A DNA stretch of 7,630 nucleotides from Candidatus Latescibacterota bacterium (lineage in GTDB: Bacteria; Eisenbacteria; RBG-16-71-46; SZUA-252): positions 1-7,630 of the forward strand of contig JACQPZ010000017.1 of NCBI GenBank assembly GCA_016207265.1, written 5' to 3'. The notes under the pieces were generated by a model. That model saw only the letters and a program-made list of their open reading frames with translations, did no database searches and was not told the origin of the DNA. The translations under genes were made by a program, and so were the position numbers. Positions 1 to 6,405 of this stretch are shown here, piece after piece. The stretch's first letter is position 1. Every line of letters starts with the position of its first letter.

Positions 1-590
1 CGGCTCCGTTCTGGGACGCCGGCGCGGCGCTCACCACGGGGTTCCGCACCTACGCCCGCCATTGGGAGTTCAACGGTGCCGCATACGGAATCCTCCGCTC
101 GATGATCCCGCCCGCGCCCGGCGTGCCGTCCGAGGCGACCGTTCGCGCCGATGAGGCGACCCGCGCGATCCTGGCCGCGGCGGGGGTCGTGGCCATCCTC
201 GCGATCGGCCTCCGTGCCCGCAGCGCGGGTGCCGCCGCGTTCGCCGCCGTCGTGGCGTTTCTTCTCGCGAGCCCGACCGTCTTCCCCTGGTATGCGATTC
301 CGGCCGTCGCGCTCCTGCCGCTCCATCCCGATCTCGGAATGCTCGTCTTCTCGGGCCTCCTCGCGCTCTCCTACGTCCCGCTTCCCCACCTCCGCGCGAC
401 GGGGCAATGGGAGCTCCCTCCATGGATTCTCTGGGTCGAGTACGGAGGGCTCGTCGCCGCCTGGGCGCTCGCGATCGCGTTTCGGCTCGGGCGCCGGCGG
501 TCCGATTCCGCCGGCGGGCCGAACCCGCCGGCAGAAGCCGCGGCTCAGGAGCGGGAGGAGGCGTGGACGAGGGACATCACGCCCACGTAG
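1..590 (+). CDS. Polytopic GT-C type (GT87/DUF2029-like) glycosyltransferase, C-terminal part
   Basis: The reading frame is open from base 3 through the left edge to TAG at 588-590, so the gene starts outside the window. The ATG at 102 is internal, because the 33 codons before it continue the same protein. About 195 residues are visible. They include a YARHWEFNGAAYG stretch, typical of the loop before the last membrane helices in DUF2029/mannosyltransferase-type enzymes. Four hydrophobic segments follow, one carrying FPWY (nt 282-293), a motif usual in late helices of this superfamily. An Arg-rich cytoplasmic tail with Pro/Ala/Glu closes the protein. Family members are integral inner-membrane enzymes that use polyprenyl-phosphate-linked sugars for glycolipid or cell-surface polysaccharide assembly; the substrate cannot be read here. 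The last 46 bases overlap a convergent relic of another glycosyltransferase. An O-antigen ligase/PMT-type GT-C protein remains possible. Confidence 0.7.
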   Translation, partial: APFWDAGAALTTGFRTYARHWEFNGAAYGILRSMIPPAPGVPSEATVRADEATRAILAAAGVVAILAIGLRARSAGAAAFAAVVAFLLASPTVFPWYAIPAVALLPLHPDLGMLVFSGLLALSYVPLPHLRATGQWELPPWILWVEYGGLVAAWALAIAFRLGRRRSDSAGGPNPPAEAAAQEREEAWTRDITPT

Positions 591-820
591 AGGAATCCGA
601 ATAGGTAGAGCAGGAAGAACGCGAGCGGCGCGTAGAGCTTCGCGTGCGCAAGGCTCACCATCGTCCACGCGAAATAGAGCCCATCGCGATCTCGATGAGC
701 GCCCACCCGCTCACCGGCGAGCGCCTCCAGGACGGCGCGCGTGTTGGAGACTGAAAGGCCGATGCCGAGCGAGCTGGTCGCGATGAGAAAGAGGGTCGTG
801 TCGGCGATCGTGAAGGGCAC
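545..820 (-). pseudogene. C-terminal relic of a family-2 (processive, BcsA-like) glycosyltransferase
   Basis: This is a 91-codon ORF with a GTG at 820-818 and TGA at 547-545; an in-frame TAG lies two codons before the GTG. Residues 18-34 (LGIGLSVSNTRAVLEAL) match the region after the last catalytic-side helices in membrane GT2 enzymes. Residues 47-80 (GLYFAW..., FLLYLFGFLYVG) match their final two helices. In intact relatives the AVLEAL..G motif is followed by a cytoplasmic segment of some 30-40 residues (often with F-V-R-T-P-K) before the next helix. Here it is replaced by about eight residues (VGAHRDRD, 39-46). The whole catalytic domain is missing, and only 20 bp separate the ORF from the upstream gene's stop. 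It cannot be an active glycosyltransferase. It looks like a deletion product that kept an open frame. A real small membrane protein is possible but less likely; the GTG has AGGA only one base upstream, a poor ribosome-binding arrangement. Confidence 0.6.
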
Positions 821-840
821 GTCCTAGGGTAAGCGCCCGC

Positions 841-2163
841 CTACCGGCGAAACGTGCCCTTCCACGTCTCGTCGCTCAAGAGAAGCGAGACGCCGAGCCG
901 GATGAAGCGCTCGTCGGCGCCGAGATCGCTCCGCTTCCCGCGGCTCCGCGCCTCGAGCGAGAAATCGATCCCGCCGCCTTTATCCTGGCTGAGGAATCCG
1001 GAGCCGAACGTGAGCGCCCACTCGTTCACGGGGGCGGTCCCGCCCGAGATGTCCGAAGCCCCCGCGACCGGAAGGAGATCCGGCCACCGGAGGAGGTAGC
1101 CTCCCACGCGGATCGGCAAGCGCCTCCAGAACGACATCCCGTCCTCGGTCCCCCGCCTGCGCTCGAATCCCAACGAGAACCGCTCGAGGGCGCGGAAATC
1201 CACGAGGTCGCTCTGGAGGGAGGAGCGGTCCCAATTCGCGCGCCGGTATTGAGCCACGGCGCGAAGGCGGTCCCGAACCGGCGCCGAGATTCCCACCACG
1301 ATCCCGGAGGGAAGCGTGAGCGTCGTCCCGGAGAGGCGGTCGGTCGCGCCGATCGTGTGCTTCGTGGTCTCGAGCGGAAGCGCCTTCGAGGTTTCGTATA
1401 CGGCGCCGATCGACCAATCGCCCCGGATGAGCTGCGCCCCGAAGCGCCAGCGGCCCCGTTTCGGATACGTGACCTCCAGCGAATCGTGGGCCGTCGAGAG
1501 TCCCGAGTCGGAAAACGTGCGCGTCCATGTCTCCCGGTAGCTCCCCGCGATGACGTCGTAGTCGAGGCCGATCCGGAACGAGGGCGTGATCCGACGCGCG
1601 AGGCTCACGCGCAGATAGTTGATTCCCCCCGTGCCCTCGATCTCGAGGCTCGATGCGGCCCCCGCGCTCTCCGTGCGCTCGATGTGGAAATCGGCGTCGG
1701 TGCCGGCGAGGTAGCTCGCCGCGAGGGTGATCTGGCCGGGAAGCGCGATCGCCGCGCGCACGGACGGGAAGGTGGTCTCGCGCACCGTCTCTCCCGGAAC
1801 CGACGCGGCGGGAGCCGGGAGCACCGCGGAGATCCGCCGGAGCGCGGGGAGCATCGTTGCCTCGAGGAGAAGGTGCTCCACCTCGGCGAGCGACGCGGGA
1901 TTCACGAGGGAGAAATCGCGCGGCCCGTGCTCGGCGGCGCCGGCCCCGCCCAGCGCGCGGATCCGCGCCTGCTCCTCGAGCGCGGGCTCGCCGAGACCTC
2001 CCGCCGAGTAGACGGAGCTCGCGTGGACGGGTTGGGCCGCGGCCCCAAGCGCCAGGGCGCAGAGAATCGGAACCGCACGCGCCGCCGTCGCTGCGCCGGT
2101 CGCCCGGACCTTCGCCGCGCCGGTCGCCCGGACGGCTCTCGTGTGGATCGCGCGTCGAATCAT
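841..2163 (-). CDS. Outer-membrane beta-barrel protein (PorV/FadL-like style), unknown substrate
   Basis: Predicted 440 residues. The frame is open further upstream (to 2316), but ATG at 2163-2161 is chosen because it overlaps the preceding gene's TGA by one base (TGATG) and places a signal peptide at the N-terminus. The signal has an Arg-rich n-region, an h-region at about 31-43 and a VHA-SS cleavage site after residue 48. The mature N-terminus contains RALGGAGAAEHGPRDFSLVNPASLAE (split here: RALGGAGAA, then NPASLAE), a pattern seen in PorV/FadL-like barrels of FCB-type bacteria. The rest is alternating amphipathic strands rich in Gly, Arg and aromatic residues, ending in FIRLGVSLLLS plus a short basic tail. 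Such proteins sit in the outer membrane as transporters, secretion accessories or surface proteins; nothing here fixes the cargo. It is translationally coupled to the lipoprotein gene, suggesting a partnership. The n-region contains an exact tandem duplication. No frameshift was seen. Confidence 0.7.
   Translation of the reverse strand: MIRRAIHTRAVRATGAAKVRATGAATAARAVPILCALALGAAAQPVHASSVYSAGGLGEPALEEQARIRALGGAGAAEHGPRDFSLVNPASLAEVEHLLLEATMLPALRRISAVLPAPAASVPGETVRETTFPSVRAAIALPGQITLAASYLAGTDADFHIERTESAGAASSLEIEGTGGINYLRVSLARRITPSFRIGLDYDVIAGSYRETWTRTFSDSGLSTAHDSLEVTYPKRGRWRFGAQLIRGDWSIGAVYETSKALPLETTKHTIGATDRLSGTTLTLPSGIVVGISAPVRDRLRAVAQYRRANWDRSSLQSDLVDFRALERFSLGFERRRGTEDGMSFWRRLPIRVGGYLLRWPDLLPVAGASDISGGTAPVNEWALTFGSGFLSQDKGGGIDFSLEARSRGKRSDLGADERFIRLGVSLLLSDETWKGTFRR
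869..892 (-). repeat. Direct repeat copy A (24 bp, partner at 2257-2280)
   Basis: This 24-base segment matches 2257-2280 at 23 of 24 positions, with the only difference at 873 (C) versus 2261 (T). On the minus strand it encodes VSLLLSDE, residues 425-432 of the barrel protein near its C-terminus. Similarity stops abruptly on both sides. Confidence 0.85.
2093..2133 (-). repeat. 24-bp-period tandem duplication inside the signal peptide coding region
   Basis: A 17-bp unit (gcgccggtcgcccggac on the + strand) occurs at 2093-2109 and again at 2117-2133, a period of 24 bp. On the minus strand it encodes VRATGAAK followed by VRATGAAT, residues 11-26 of the barrel protein. The duplication is in frame and lengthens the n-region of the signal peptide, making it unusually long. 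It was probably created by slippage or short duplication in GC-rich DNA. Confidence 0.85.
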
Positions 2164-3347
2164 CAGAATCGTCCCGGCGGGAGGTCGGTGTACGTCACGT
2201 GAAGCTCGGCGGGGCGTGCGGACTCGCGCGACCCGATCTTCACCTCTTTCGTCGGATCGTTGCTCAAGAGAAGCGAGACGAAGACTCCGTCGTTCGTGGA
2301 GGCAGAGACCGCCCACTCACGGAGCAGATCTCCCGGAATCCGGATCGCGATGCGCCGTTCCGCGCTCGAGTAGACGAGATTCGTCAGCCTCGTCGTGAGC
2401 GGCGTGACATCGAGCGTCAGCGACGATTGGTCCGTGATGCCTTCCGCCCAGCCGCTCCGGATCCGTCTGACTTCGATCACGTCGGCGGAATCAGGCTCGC
2501 TGCTTCCGGGCTGTAAGAAAAGCACCAGCGTCGCCTCATCGATCGACGTCCCCGCGGGAATCGAATCGACCGGGAAATGGAGCGGAGTCGACGTCTTGAA
2601 GAGCCCGCCGAGGACGAGCGATGAATCGGCGCCGGTCGGCGTCGGCGCGAGCGGCGAGCGAAGCGTGAAATCCTGAGTCACGGGCGTGTCCAGGCTGTCG
2701 AATACCGCCGATCCCGAGACGTCGTGCGCATAGACGATCCGAAACACGGCGGCGCCCGCCTTGTAGGCGACGAGCTTCTGACCCAGGGAGACCTGGATCG
2801 TGAATCCCGGCACGCTGGCCGGGCTCGAGACCGCCTGTTTGACGAGGTTGAACCCGCCGGCTCCCAGCGGGATCTCGAACTCGCCCGCCCCGCGCGAGTC
2901 GTCGGCAGTCGCCAAGGCCGCGCCGGCTCCCGGGCCGGGCCAGGAAATCGTGGTCGTGTCCCATGCCGACGCCGCGACGTAGAGGGTCACTTCCGTCGTG
3001 TCGAAACCGACCCGCAGATCGCGCGTGAGTCGAAGCGTGACGGATTGCGCCTGGAATCCCGCGAGCGTGGTGTCGGGGAGATTCCACGAGGAGACGCCGA
3101 GAAACGCGGACGCCTGGAGCGATCCGTTGCTACCCGTGAGGAGGAAGTCGCCGAAGTCTGCCGTCCCGGGGTCCACGTACGTGTCCCGGTCCGGCGCCGG
3201 CGAGAGCCGAACGGTGGTGCCCAGGCCCGCCGGCCCGCGCAGCAGCCGCGCGTTCCCCACGAGCCGCTCGGCCTTGCGGGCGCAACCCGCGAGCGATGCG
3301 GCGATGAGCAGGGACATGAGCGCCGAAGCGGCGAGGGAGCGATGCAC
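2163..3347 (-). CDS. Surface/periplasmic lipoprotein with two DNRLRE-like beta units
   Basis: Predicted 394 residues, starting at GTG 3347-3345. This start gives a clean lipoprotein signal: short basic n-region, hydrophobic core and lipobox L19-A20-G21-C22. In-frame TAG at 3404-3402 with no start codon between rules out a longer form; AAGGGA lies about 15 bases upstream. The mature part looks like two copies of a beta-sandwich unit. The first (about 55-135) begins DTYVDPGTADFGDFLLTG and continues into a strand with SVTLRL. The second (about 244-390) has SLVLGGLF, IPAGTSIDEATLVLFL, RSGWAEG, LTLDVTPL and a terminal ELHVTYTD. These resemble the DNRLRE family of extracellular proteins ('D.y.....nfG', 'I..A.L.L.l', final 'L.VTY'). 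No catalytic motif is apparent. The gene overlaps the outer-membrane barrel gene by one base and leads that operon. A structural or docking role at the outer membrane is an inference. Confidence 0.65.
   Translation of the reverse strand: MHRSLAASALMSLLIAASLAGCARKAERLVGNARLLRGPAGLGTTVRLSPAPDRDTYVDPGTADFGDFLLTGSNGSLQASAFLGVSSWNLPDTTLAGFQAQSVTLRLTRDLRVGFDTTEVTLYVAASAWDTTTISWPGPGAGAALATADDSRGAGEFEIPLGAGGFNLVKQAVSSPASVPGFTIQVSLGQKLVAYKAGAAVFRIVYAHDVSGSAVFDSLDTPVTQDFTLRSPLAPTPTGADSSLVLGGLFKTSTPLHFPVDSIPAGTSIDEATLVLFLQPGSSEPDSADVIEVRRIRSGWAEGITDQSSLTLDVTPLTTRLTNLVYSSAERRIAIRIPGDLLREWAVSASTNDGVFVSLLLSNDPTKEVKIGSRESARPAELHVTYTDLPPGRF
2257..2280 (-). repeat. Direct repeat copy B (24 bp, partner at 869-892)
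   Basis: Partner of the segment at 869-892, 1388 bp away and in the same orientation. It encodes VSLLLSND, residues 357-364 of the lipoprotein, about 30 residues from its C-terminus. The three leucines use the same codon series (CTT CTC TTG) in both copies. Confidence 0.85.
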
Positions 3348-3489
3348 GGGGCGGAATGATAATCCCTTGTGGTTTCGAACGCTAGCGAAGAGGCGCCGAG
3401 CCTAAAACCCGGCCCTTTTCGCTCCAGTTCCACCCGATCCGCTCCGATAGGTTCGGGACGGGGGACCTATTTCCAATCCAGGACACAAC
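3348..3489. promoter_or_regulatory. Divergent intergenic region between the envelope operon and the signalling operon
   Basis: These 142 bases separate two divergent start codons (GTG at 3347 leftwards, ATG at 3490 rightwards), so promoters for both operons should lie here. No convincing sigma-70 -35/-10 pair was found for either direction; the organism's promoter consensus is unknown. Visible elements are an 8-bp palindrome CGCTAGCG at 3380-3387, an inverted repeat at 3447-3470, and AGGA at 3480-3483, which is the ribosome-binding site six bases before the kinase ATG. Confidence 0.5.
3447..3470. promoter_or_regulatory. Inverted repeat ATAGGT-N12-ACCTAT upstream of the kinase gene
   Basis: The two 6-bp arms (3447-3452 and 3465-3470) are perfect reverse complements with a 12-base G-rich spacer, ending 19 bases before the kinase ATG. 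This could be a two-half-site operator or a leader hairpin next to the ribosome-binding site. Six-base arms can occur by chance, so the call is tentative. Confidence 0.25.
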
Positions 3490-5964
3490 ATGACGACCGC
3501 ACGAGCGGAGCCCAATGCCGTTCTAAGCGCTCCCGCGCCGCCCTCGGGCCGTCGGCAAGGCGCGCGCGAAATCCGGTTGCGCTTCATTGCGGTAACGGCG
3601 CTCGCCGCGGCGGCCACGGGGGCTCTCGTCTGGGGCGTGACGGCCCACGTCAGCGAGGGGCTCCACCAGGAAGGCCGCATCAAGGTGGCCGGCCTCGCCG
3701 CCACGATCGCGGCCGGGATCCTCCCCGAGGATCTCGCGCCGGTCGGGAACCCCGTGGATGAACGGGGCTCGGCCCACGAGAAGCTCCGATACCACTTCGT
3801 CGCCGCGCGCCAGGCGAACCCCGAGGTGCGGCGCATCTACGCGCTCCGGCCGGACGCGGAGTCCGACACGTGGCGGTACGCGCTCGACGTCGGAACCAGC
3901 CGGACGGGGCACGCGGGCATCGGGGACCTCTATCGCGCGCGTGCGCGCTCGGCGATCGGAGCGGCGCGGCGGGGGCCCGCCGCCGATCGCGGGACCGCGC
4001 ACGACGCGCGGGGCAGTTGGATCGCGGGGTACGCGCCCGTTCGAAACCACGCGAGCGAGGTGGTGGGGATCGTTGGCGTCGAGGTGAGCTCGGAGGCCGC
4101 TCTCGCCTCGGAGCGCAGATTCCGCACCGAAGCGATGCTGGCCTATGGGCTCCTCCTCGTGGGAATCGTCGCAACGGGTTTCGACCGATACCAGAAGCGG
4201 AGGCTCACGCTCGAGCGGAACCGGAACATACACGCGCGTCTGAGCATCCACCGCCTCGCCGAAGTAATGACCCGGACCGGAGCGGAGTCCGACCTCGTGC
4301 GGAACGCCCTCGATGCGATCGCCGAGGGGACGGGATACCCACACTGGGTTCTCCACAAGCGCGACCCCGAGACCGGGACGCTTAAGGTCTACGCCGTTCG
4401 CGGGCTTCCCGACGAGCTTCGGCGGGAGCTGACCGCGGACCCCATCGCTGCGGACGCCGCTTCCCCGGCGAGCCGGGCAGCCTTCCGAAGGGAAGCGGTG
4501 GTCACACGCCCGGCCGATCCCTCGCCGCCCTACTCCTTCGCCTCGCGCGTGCCCGGCCTCGGCGGGCGGCCGGTCACGGCCGCGGTTCCGTTGCTCGAGC
4601 ACGGCGAAACAACCGCGGTCCTACAATGCTTCTCGCCGAGGACGGACGGGTTCTCCACGGAGGACGTCACGCTCATCCGCTGGATGGCGTCGCAGCTCGC
4701 CCACGGCTTGAAGCGAATCCAGCTCGAGTCGCGGGACCAGCTCCTGGCCTCCTACATGAGGAGCACCGCGGAGCTTCTCATCGGATTCGACCTCGACGGG
4801 CGGATCACCTACGCGAACGCCGCTGCGGAGCGGGCGCTCATCGAGTCGGGCGAGGATCTCCACGGAAGGAACGTGGACGAGATCTTCCTGCTTTCGGAAA
4901 TCGGCGCCGGAGCGTCGTACCTCTCCGCGCTGCGGGCGGCGGGCGGCTGGGCCGGGGACGTCACATGCCTCAAGTCCGACGGAACCCGATTCCCCGCCGA
5001 GGTGACCGTTTCGATGGCGCTCGACCGGGAGGGAAATCCCAGCGCGTGGGTTCTCGTGGGGCGGGACGTTTCCGAGCGTCGGGAGCGCGAATACGAGATC
5101 ACGAGCCGCACGGAACAGCTCGAGCTGATCAACGAGCAGCTCCAGCAGGCCAACGAGAAGCTCGCGGACGCGAACCGGATGAAGAACGAGTTCCTCGCGA
5201 ACACGAGCCACGAGCTTCGCACGCCGCTCAACGCCGTGATCGGATTCGCCACGCTTCTGGAACAGAAGGTGGCCGAATCCGAGGAGGAGCGCCAGTCCTT
5301 CGCGAAGGCGATCCGGGAGAGCGCGGAGCATCTGCTCGCGGTGATCAACGACATCCTGGATCTCGCCAAGGTCGAGGCCGGAAAGCTGGAACTCGCTGTG
5401 GAAACGGGAGATGCGACGCCTACGATCCTGGCCGCGGCGGGCACGATCCGCTCGAGCGCCCTCCGCAAGGGACTCAGCGTGACGGTGGAGACGCCGGCCG
5501 AACCCCTGGAGATGCGGCTGGATCCGGCCCGAATGCGCCAGATCCTCCTAAACCTGCTTGGGAACGCCGTGAAATTTGCCGATAAGGGGGAAGTGAGGAT
5601 CAGGGCGTGGCGGGAAGTCGCGCCTCCGGAGATCCGGATCGTGATCGAGGACACGGGCATCGGGATCGCCGAGCAGGACCTGGGCCGGCTGTTCGTGAAG
5701 TTCTCGCAGGTGGACGGCTCCTACAAGCGCCGCCACCAGGGAACGGGGCTCGGTCTCGTGATCACGCAGTCTCTGGTCCAGCGGATGGGCGGGCGGATCT
5801 CGATCGAGAGCGACGGACTCGGCCGCGGAACGCGCGTGACGCTGGCGTTCCCGGCGGTCCGCGCGACGGCGCCGGCGTCGCGGCCGAAGGCGATACCTAC
5901 GATTCCAGCCCCGACGGGGCTCGAGGTGATCAACGCGATGGACCGCCGTGGAGCGAACACGTAA
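3490..5964 (+). CDS. Membrane-bound sensor histidine kinase (periplasmic sensor-GAF-PAS-DHp-ATPase)
   Basis: Predicted 824 residues; ATG at 3490 preceded by AGGA with a six-base spacer. Helix TM1 is at about 29-52. A periplasmic sensor of about 160 residues follows; its D-L-Y and SWIAGYAPVRNHASEVVGIVGVEV-like core (GYAPV, VVGIVGVEV at 191-199) resembles PDC/Cache folds. TM2 is at about 215-231. There is no obvious HAMP domain; a helical linker leads to a GAF-like domain (about 252-410) and a PAS domain (about 418-532, including GFDLDGRITYANAAAERAL). A coiled coil (about 535-565) enters the DHp domain with NTSHELRTPLN, phospho-acceptor His574. The ATPase domain has the N-box N688-LLGN692, G1 box DTGIGI (721-726), F-box LFVKFSQ (734-740) and G2 box GTGLGL (751-756), all intact. 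A Pro/Ala-rich tail (about 788-824) ends the protein, with no fused receiver. It should autophosphorylate on His574 and pass phosphate to the receivers encoded directly downstream (first gap 12 bases). The periplasmic ligand is unknown. Confidence 0.93.
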   Translation: MTTARAEPNAVLSAPAPPSGRRQGAREIRLRFIAVTALAAAATGALVWGVTAHVSEGLHQEGRIKVAGLAATIAAGILPEDLAPVGNPVDERGSAHEKLRYHFVAARQANPEVRRIYALRPDAESDTWRYALDVGTSRTGHAGIGDLYRARARSAIGAARRGPAADRGTAHDARGSWIAGYAPVRNHASEVVGIVGVEVSSEAALASERRFRTEAMLAYGLLLVGIVATGFDRYQKRRLTLERNRNIHARLSIHRLAEVMTRTGAESDLVRNALDAIAEGTGYPHWVLHKRDPETGTLKVYAVRGLPDELRRELTADPIAADAASPASRAAFRREAVVTRPADPSPPYSFASRVPGLGGRPVTAAVPLLEHGETTAVLQCFSPRTDGFSTEDVTLIRWMASQLAHGLKRIQLESRDQLLASYMRSTAELLIGFDLDGRITYANAAAERALIESGEDLHGRNVDEIFLLSEIGAGASYLSALRAAGGWAGDVTCLKSDGTRFPAEVTVSMALDREGNPSAWVLVGRDVSERREREYEITSRTEQLELINEQLQQANEKLADANRMKNEFLANTSHELRTPLNAVIGFATLLEQKVAESEEERQSFAKAIRESAEHLLAVINDILDLAKVEAGKLELAVETGDATPTILAAAGTIRSSALRKGLSVTVETPAEPLEMRLDPARMRQILLNLLGNAVKFADKGEVRIRAWREVAPPEIRIVIEDTGIGIAEQDLGRLFVKFSQVDGSYKRRHQGTGLGLVITQSLVQRMGGRISIESDGLGRGTRVTLAFPAVRATAPASRPKAIPTIPAPTGLEVINAMDRRGANT

Positions 5965-5976
5965 CGCGAGGGGCTT

Positions 5977-6405
5977 ATGGCAAACCGGATCATGATCGTC
6001 GAGGACGACCCGATGAACGCAAAGCTCTTCCAGCTCGTGCTGACGAGGAAGGGCGGCTACACGGTCGAGATCACGGAGGACCCGTCCCACGTCATCGAGC
6101 GGATCCGGGCCGACGCCGTGGATCTCGTCATCATGGACGTCTCCCTCTCCAACAGCCAGCTCGACGGTGCGCCGGTGGACGGGCTTCAGATCACGAAGCG
6201 TCTCAAGAGCGATCCCACGACGCGTCACGTGCCGGTTCTCCTCGCCACGGCACACGCGATGAAGGGCTCAAAGGAGCGGTTCCTGAAAGATTCGGGAGCC
6301 GACGATTACATCTCGAAGCCGATCGTGAGCGCCGACGAGCTGATCCAGCGGATCGAGGCGCTGATTCCCAAGGGGAGCCATGCCGTTCCACCTGCTGATC
6401 GTTGA
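5977..6405 (+). CDS. Stand-alone receiver-domain response regulator (DivK/CheY-like)
   Basis: Predicted 142 residues; ATG at 5977 with GAGGGG (5968-5973) just upstream. The protein is one receiver domain with no output domain. It has acidic pocket residues E9, D10 and D11, phospho-acceptor Asp54 (nt 6136-6138, in VIMDVSL), the switch Thr91 in LLATAHA and Lys114 in YISKP. The loop after Asp54 is longer than usual: LSNSQLDGAPVDG stands where most receivers have about LPGMDG. The core sequence resembles DivK-type receivers (AHAMKGSKERFLKDSGADDYISKP, here split: AHAMKGSKE, SGADDYISKP). It lies 12 bases after the kinase and overlaps the next gene by 26 bases, so it is probably co-expressed. It is likely a phosphate shuttle or protein-binding switch for the kinase. 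A role as a phosphate sink is the alternative. Confidence 0.93.
   Translation: MANRIMIVEDDPMNAKLFQLVLTRKGGYTVEITEDPSHVIERIRADAVDLVIMDVSLSNSQLDGAPVDGLQITKRLKSDPTTRHVPVLLATAHAMKGSKERFLKDSGADDYISKPIVSADELIQRIEALIPKGSHAVPPADR

Noticed and set aside
828..845. Short hairpin GGTA..GC/GC..TACC spanning the barrel gene's stop codon
   Set aside because: It has a mismatch in a six-pair stem and no T-tract on either strand, so it is not supported as a terminator.
1249..2202. Long + strand open frame antisense to the barrel gene
   Set aside because: Its translation is Arg/Gly/Pro/Ala-rich with no domain or hydrophobic pattern, typical of the complementary frame of a GC-rich gene; the minus-strand protein has a signal peptide and barrel pattern.
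2164..2316. N-terminal extension of the barrel protein by 51 residues
   Set aside because: The extension lies inside the lipoprotein gene, is Arg-rich shadow-like sequence and would bury the signal peptide; the ATG at 2163 is the sensible start.
3356..3363. ATGATAAT, readable as a -10 box on either strand
   Set aside because: No plausible -35 lies at 16-18 bases in either direction, and the position is almost on top of the lipoprotein start codon.
3404..3418. AAAACCCGGCCCTTTT-like tract resembling a terminator stem
   Set aside because: Only the four outer A/T pairs are complementary; the inner bases are not arranged as a dyad.
3523..4602. Long minus-strand open frame opposite the histidine kinase
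   Set aside because: Arg-rich low-complexity translation in a GC-rich antisense frame; the + strand encodes clear sensor and GAF domains.
4626..5585. Long + strand frame overlapping the kinase in another phase
   Set aside because: Its translation is Arg/Gly-rich with no recognised motif, while the in-frame kinase has intact H and N boxes over the same bases.
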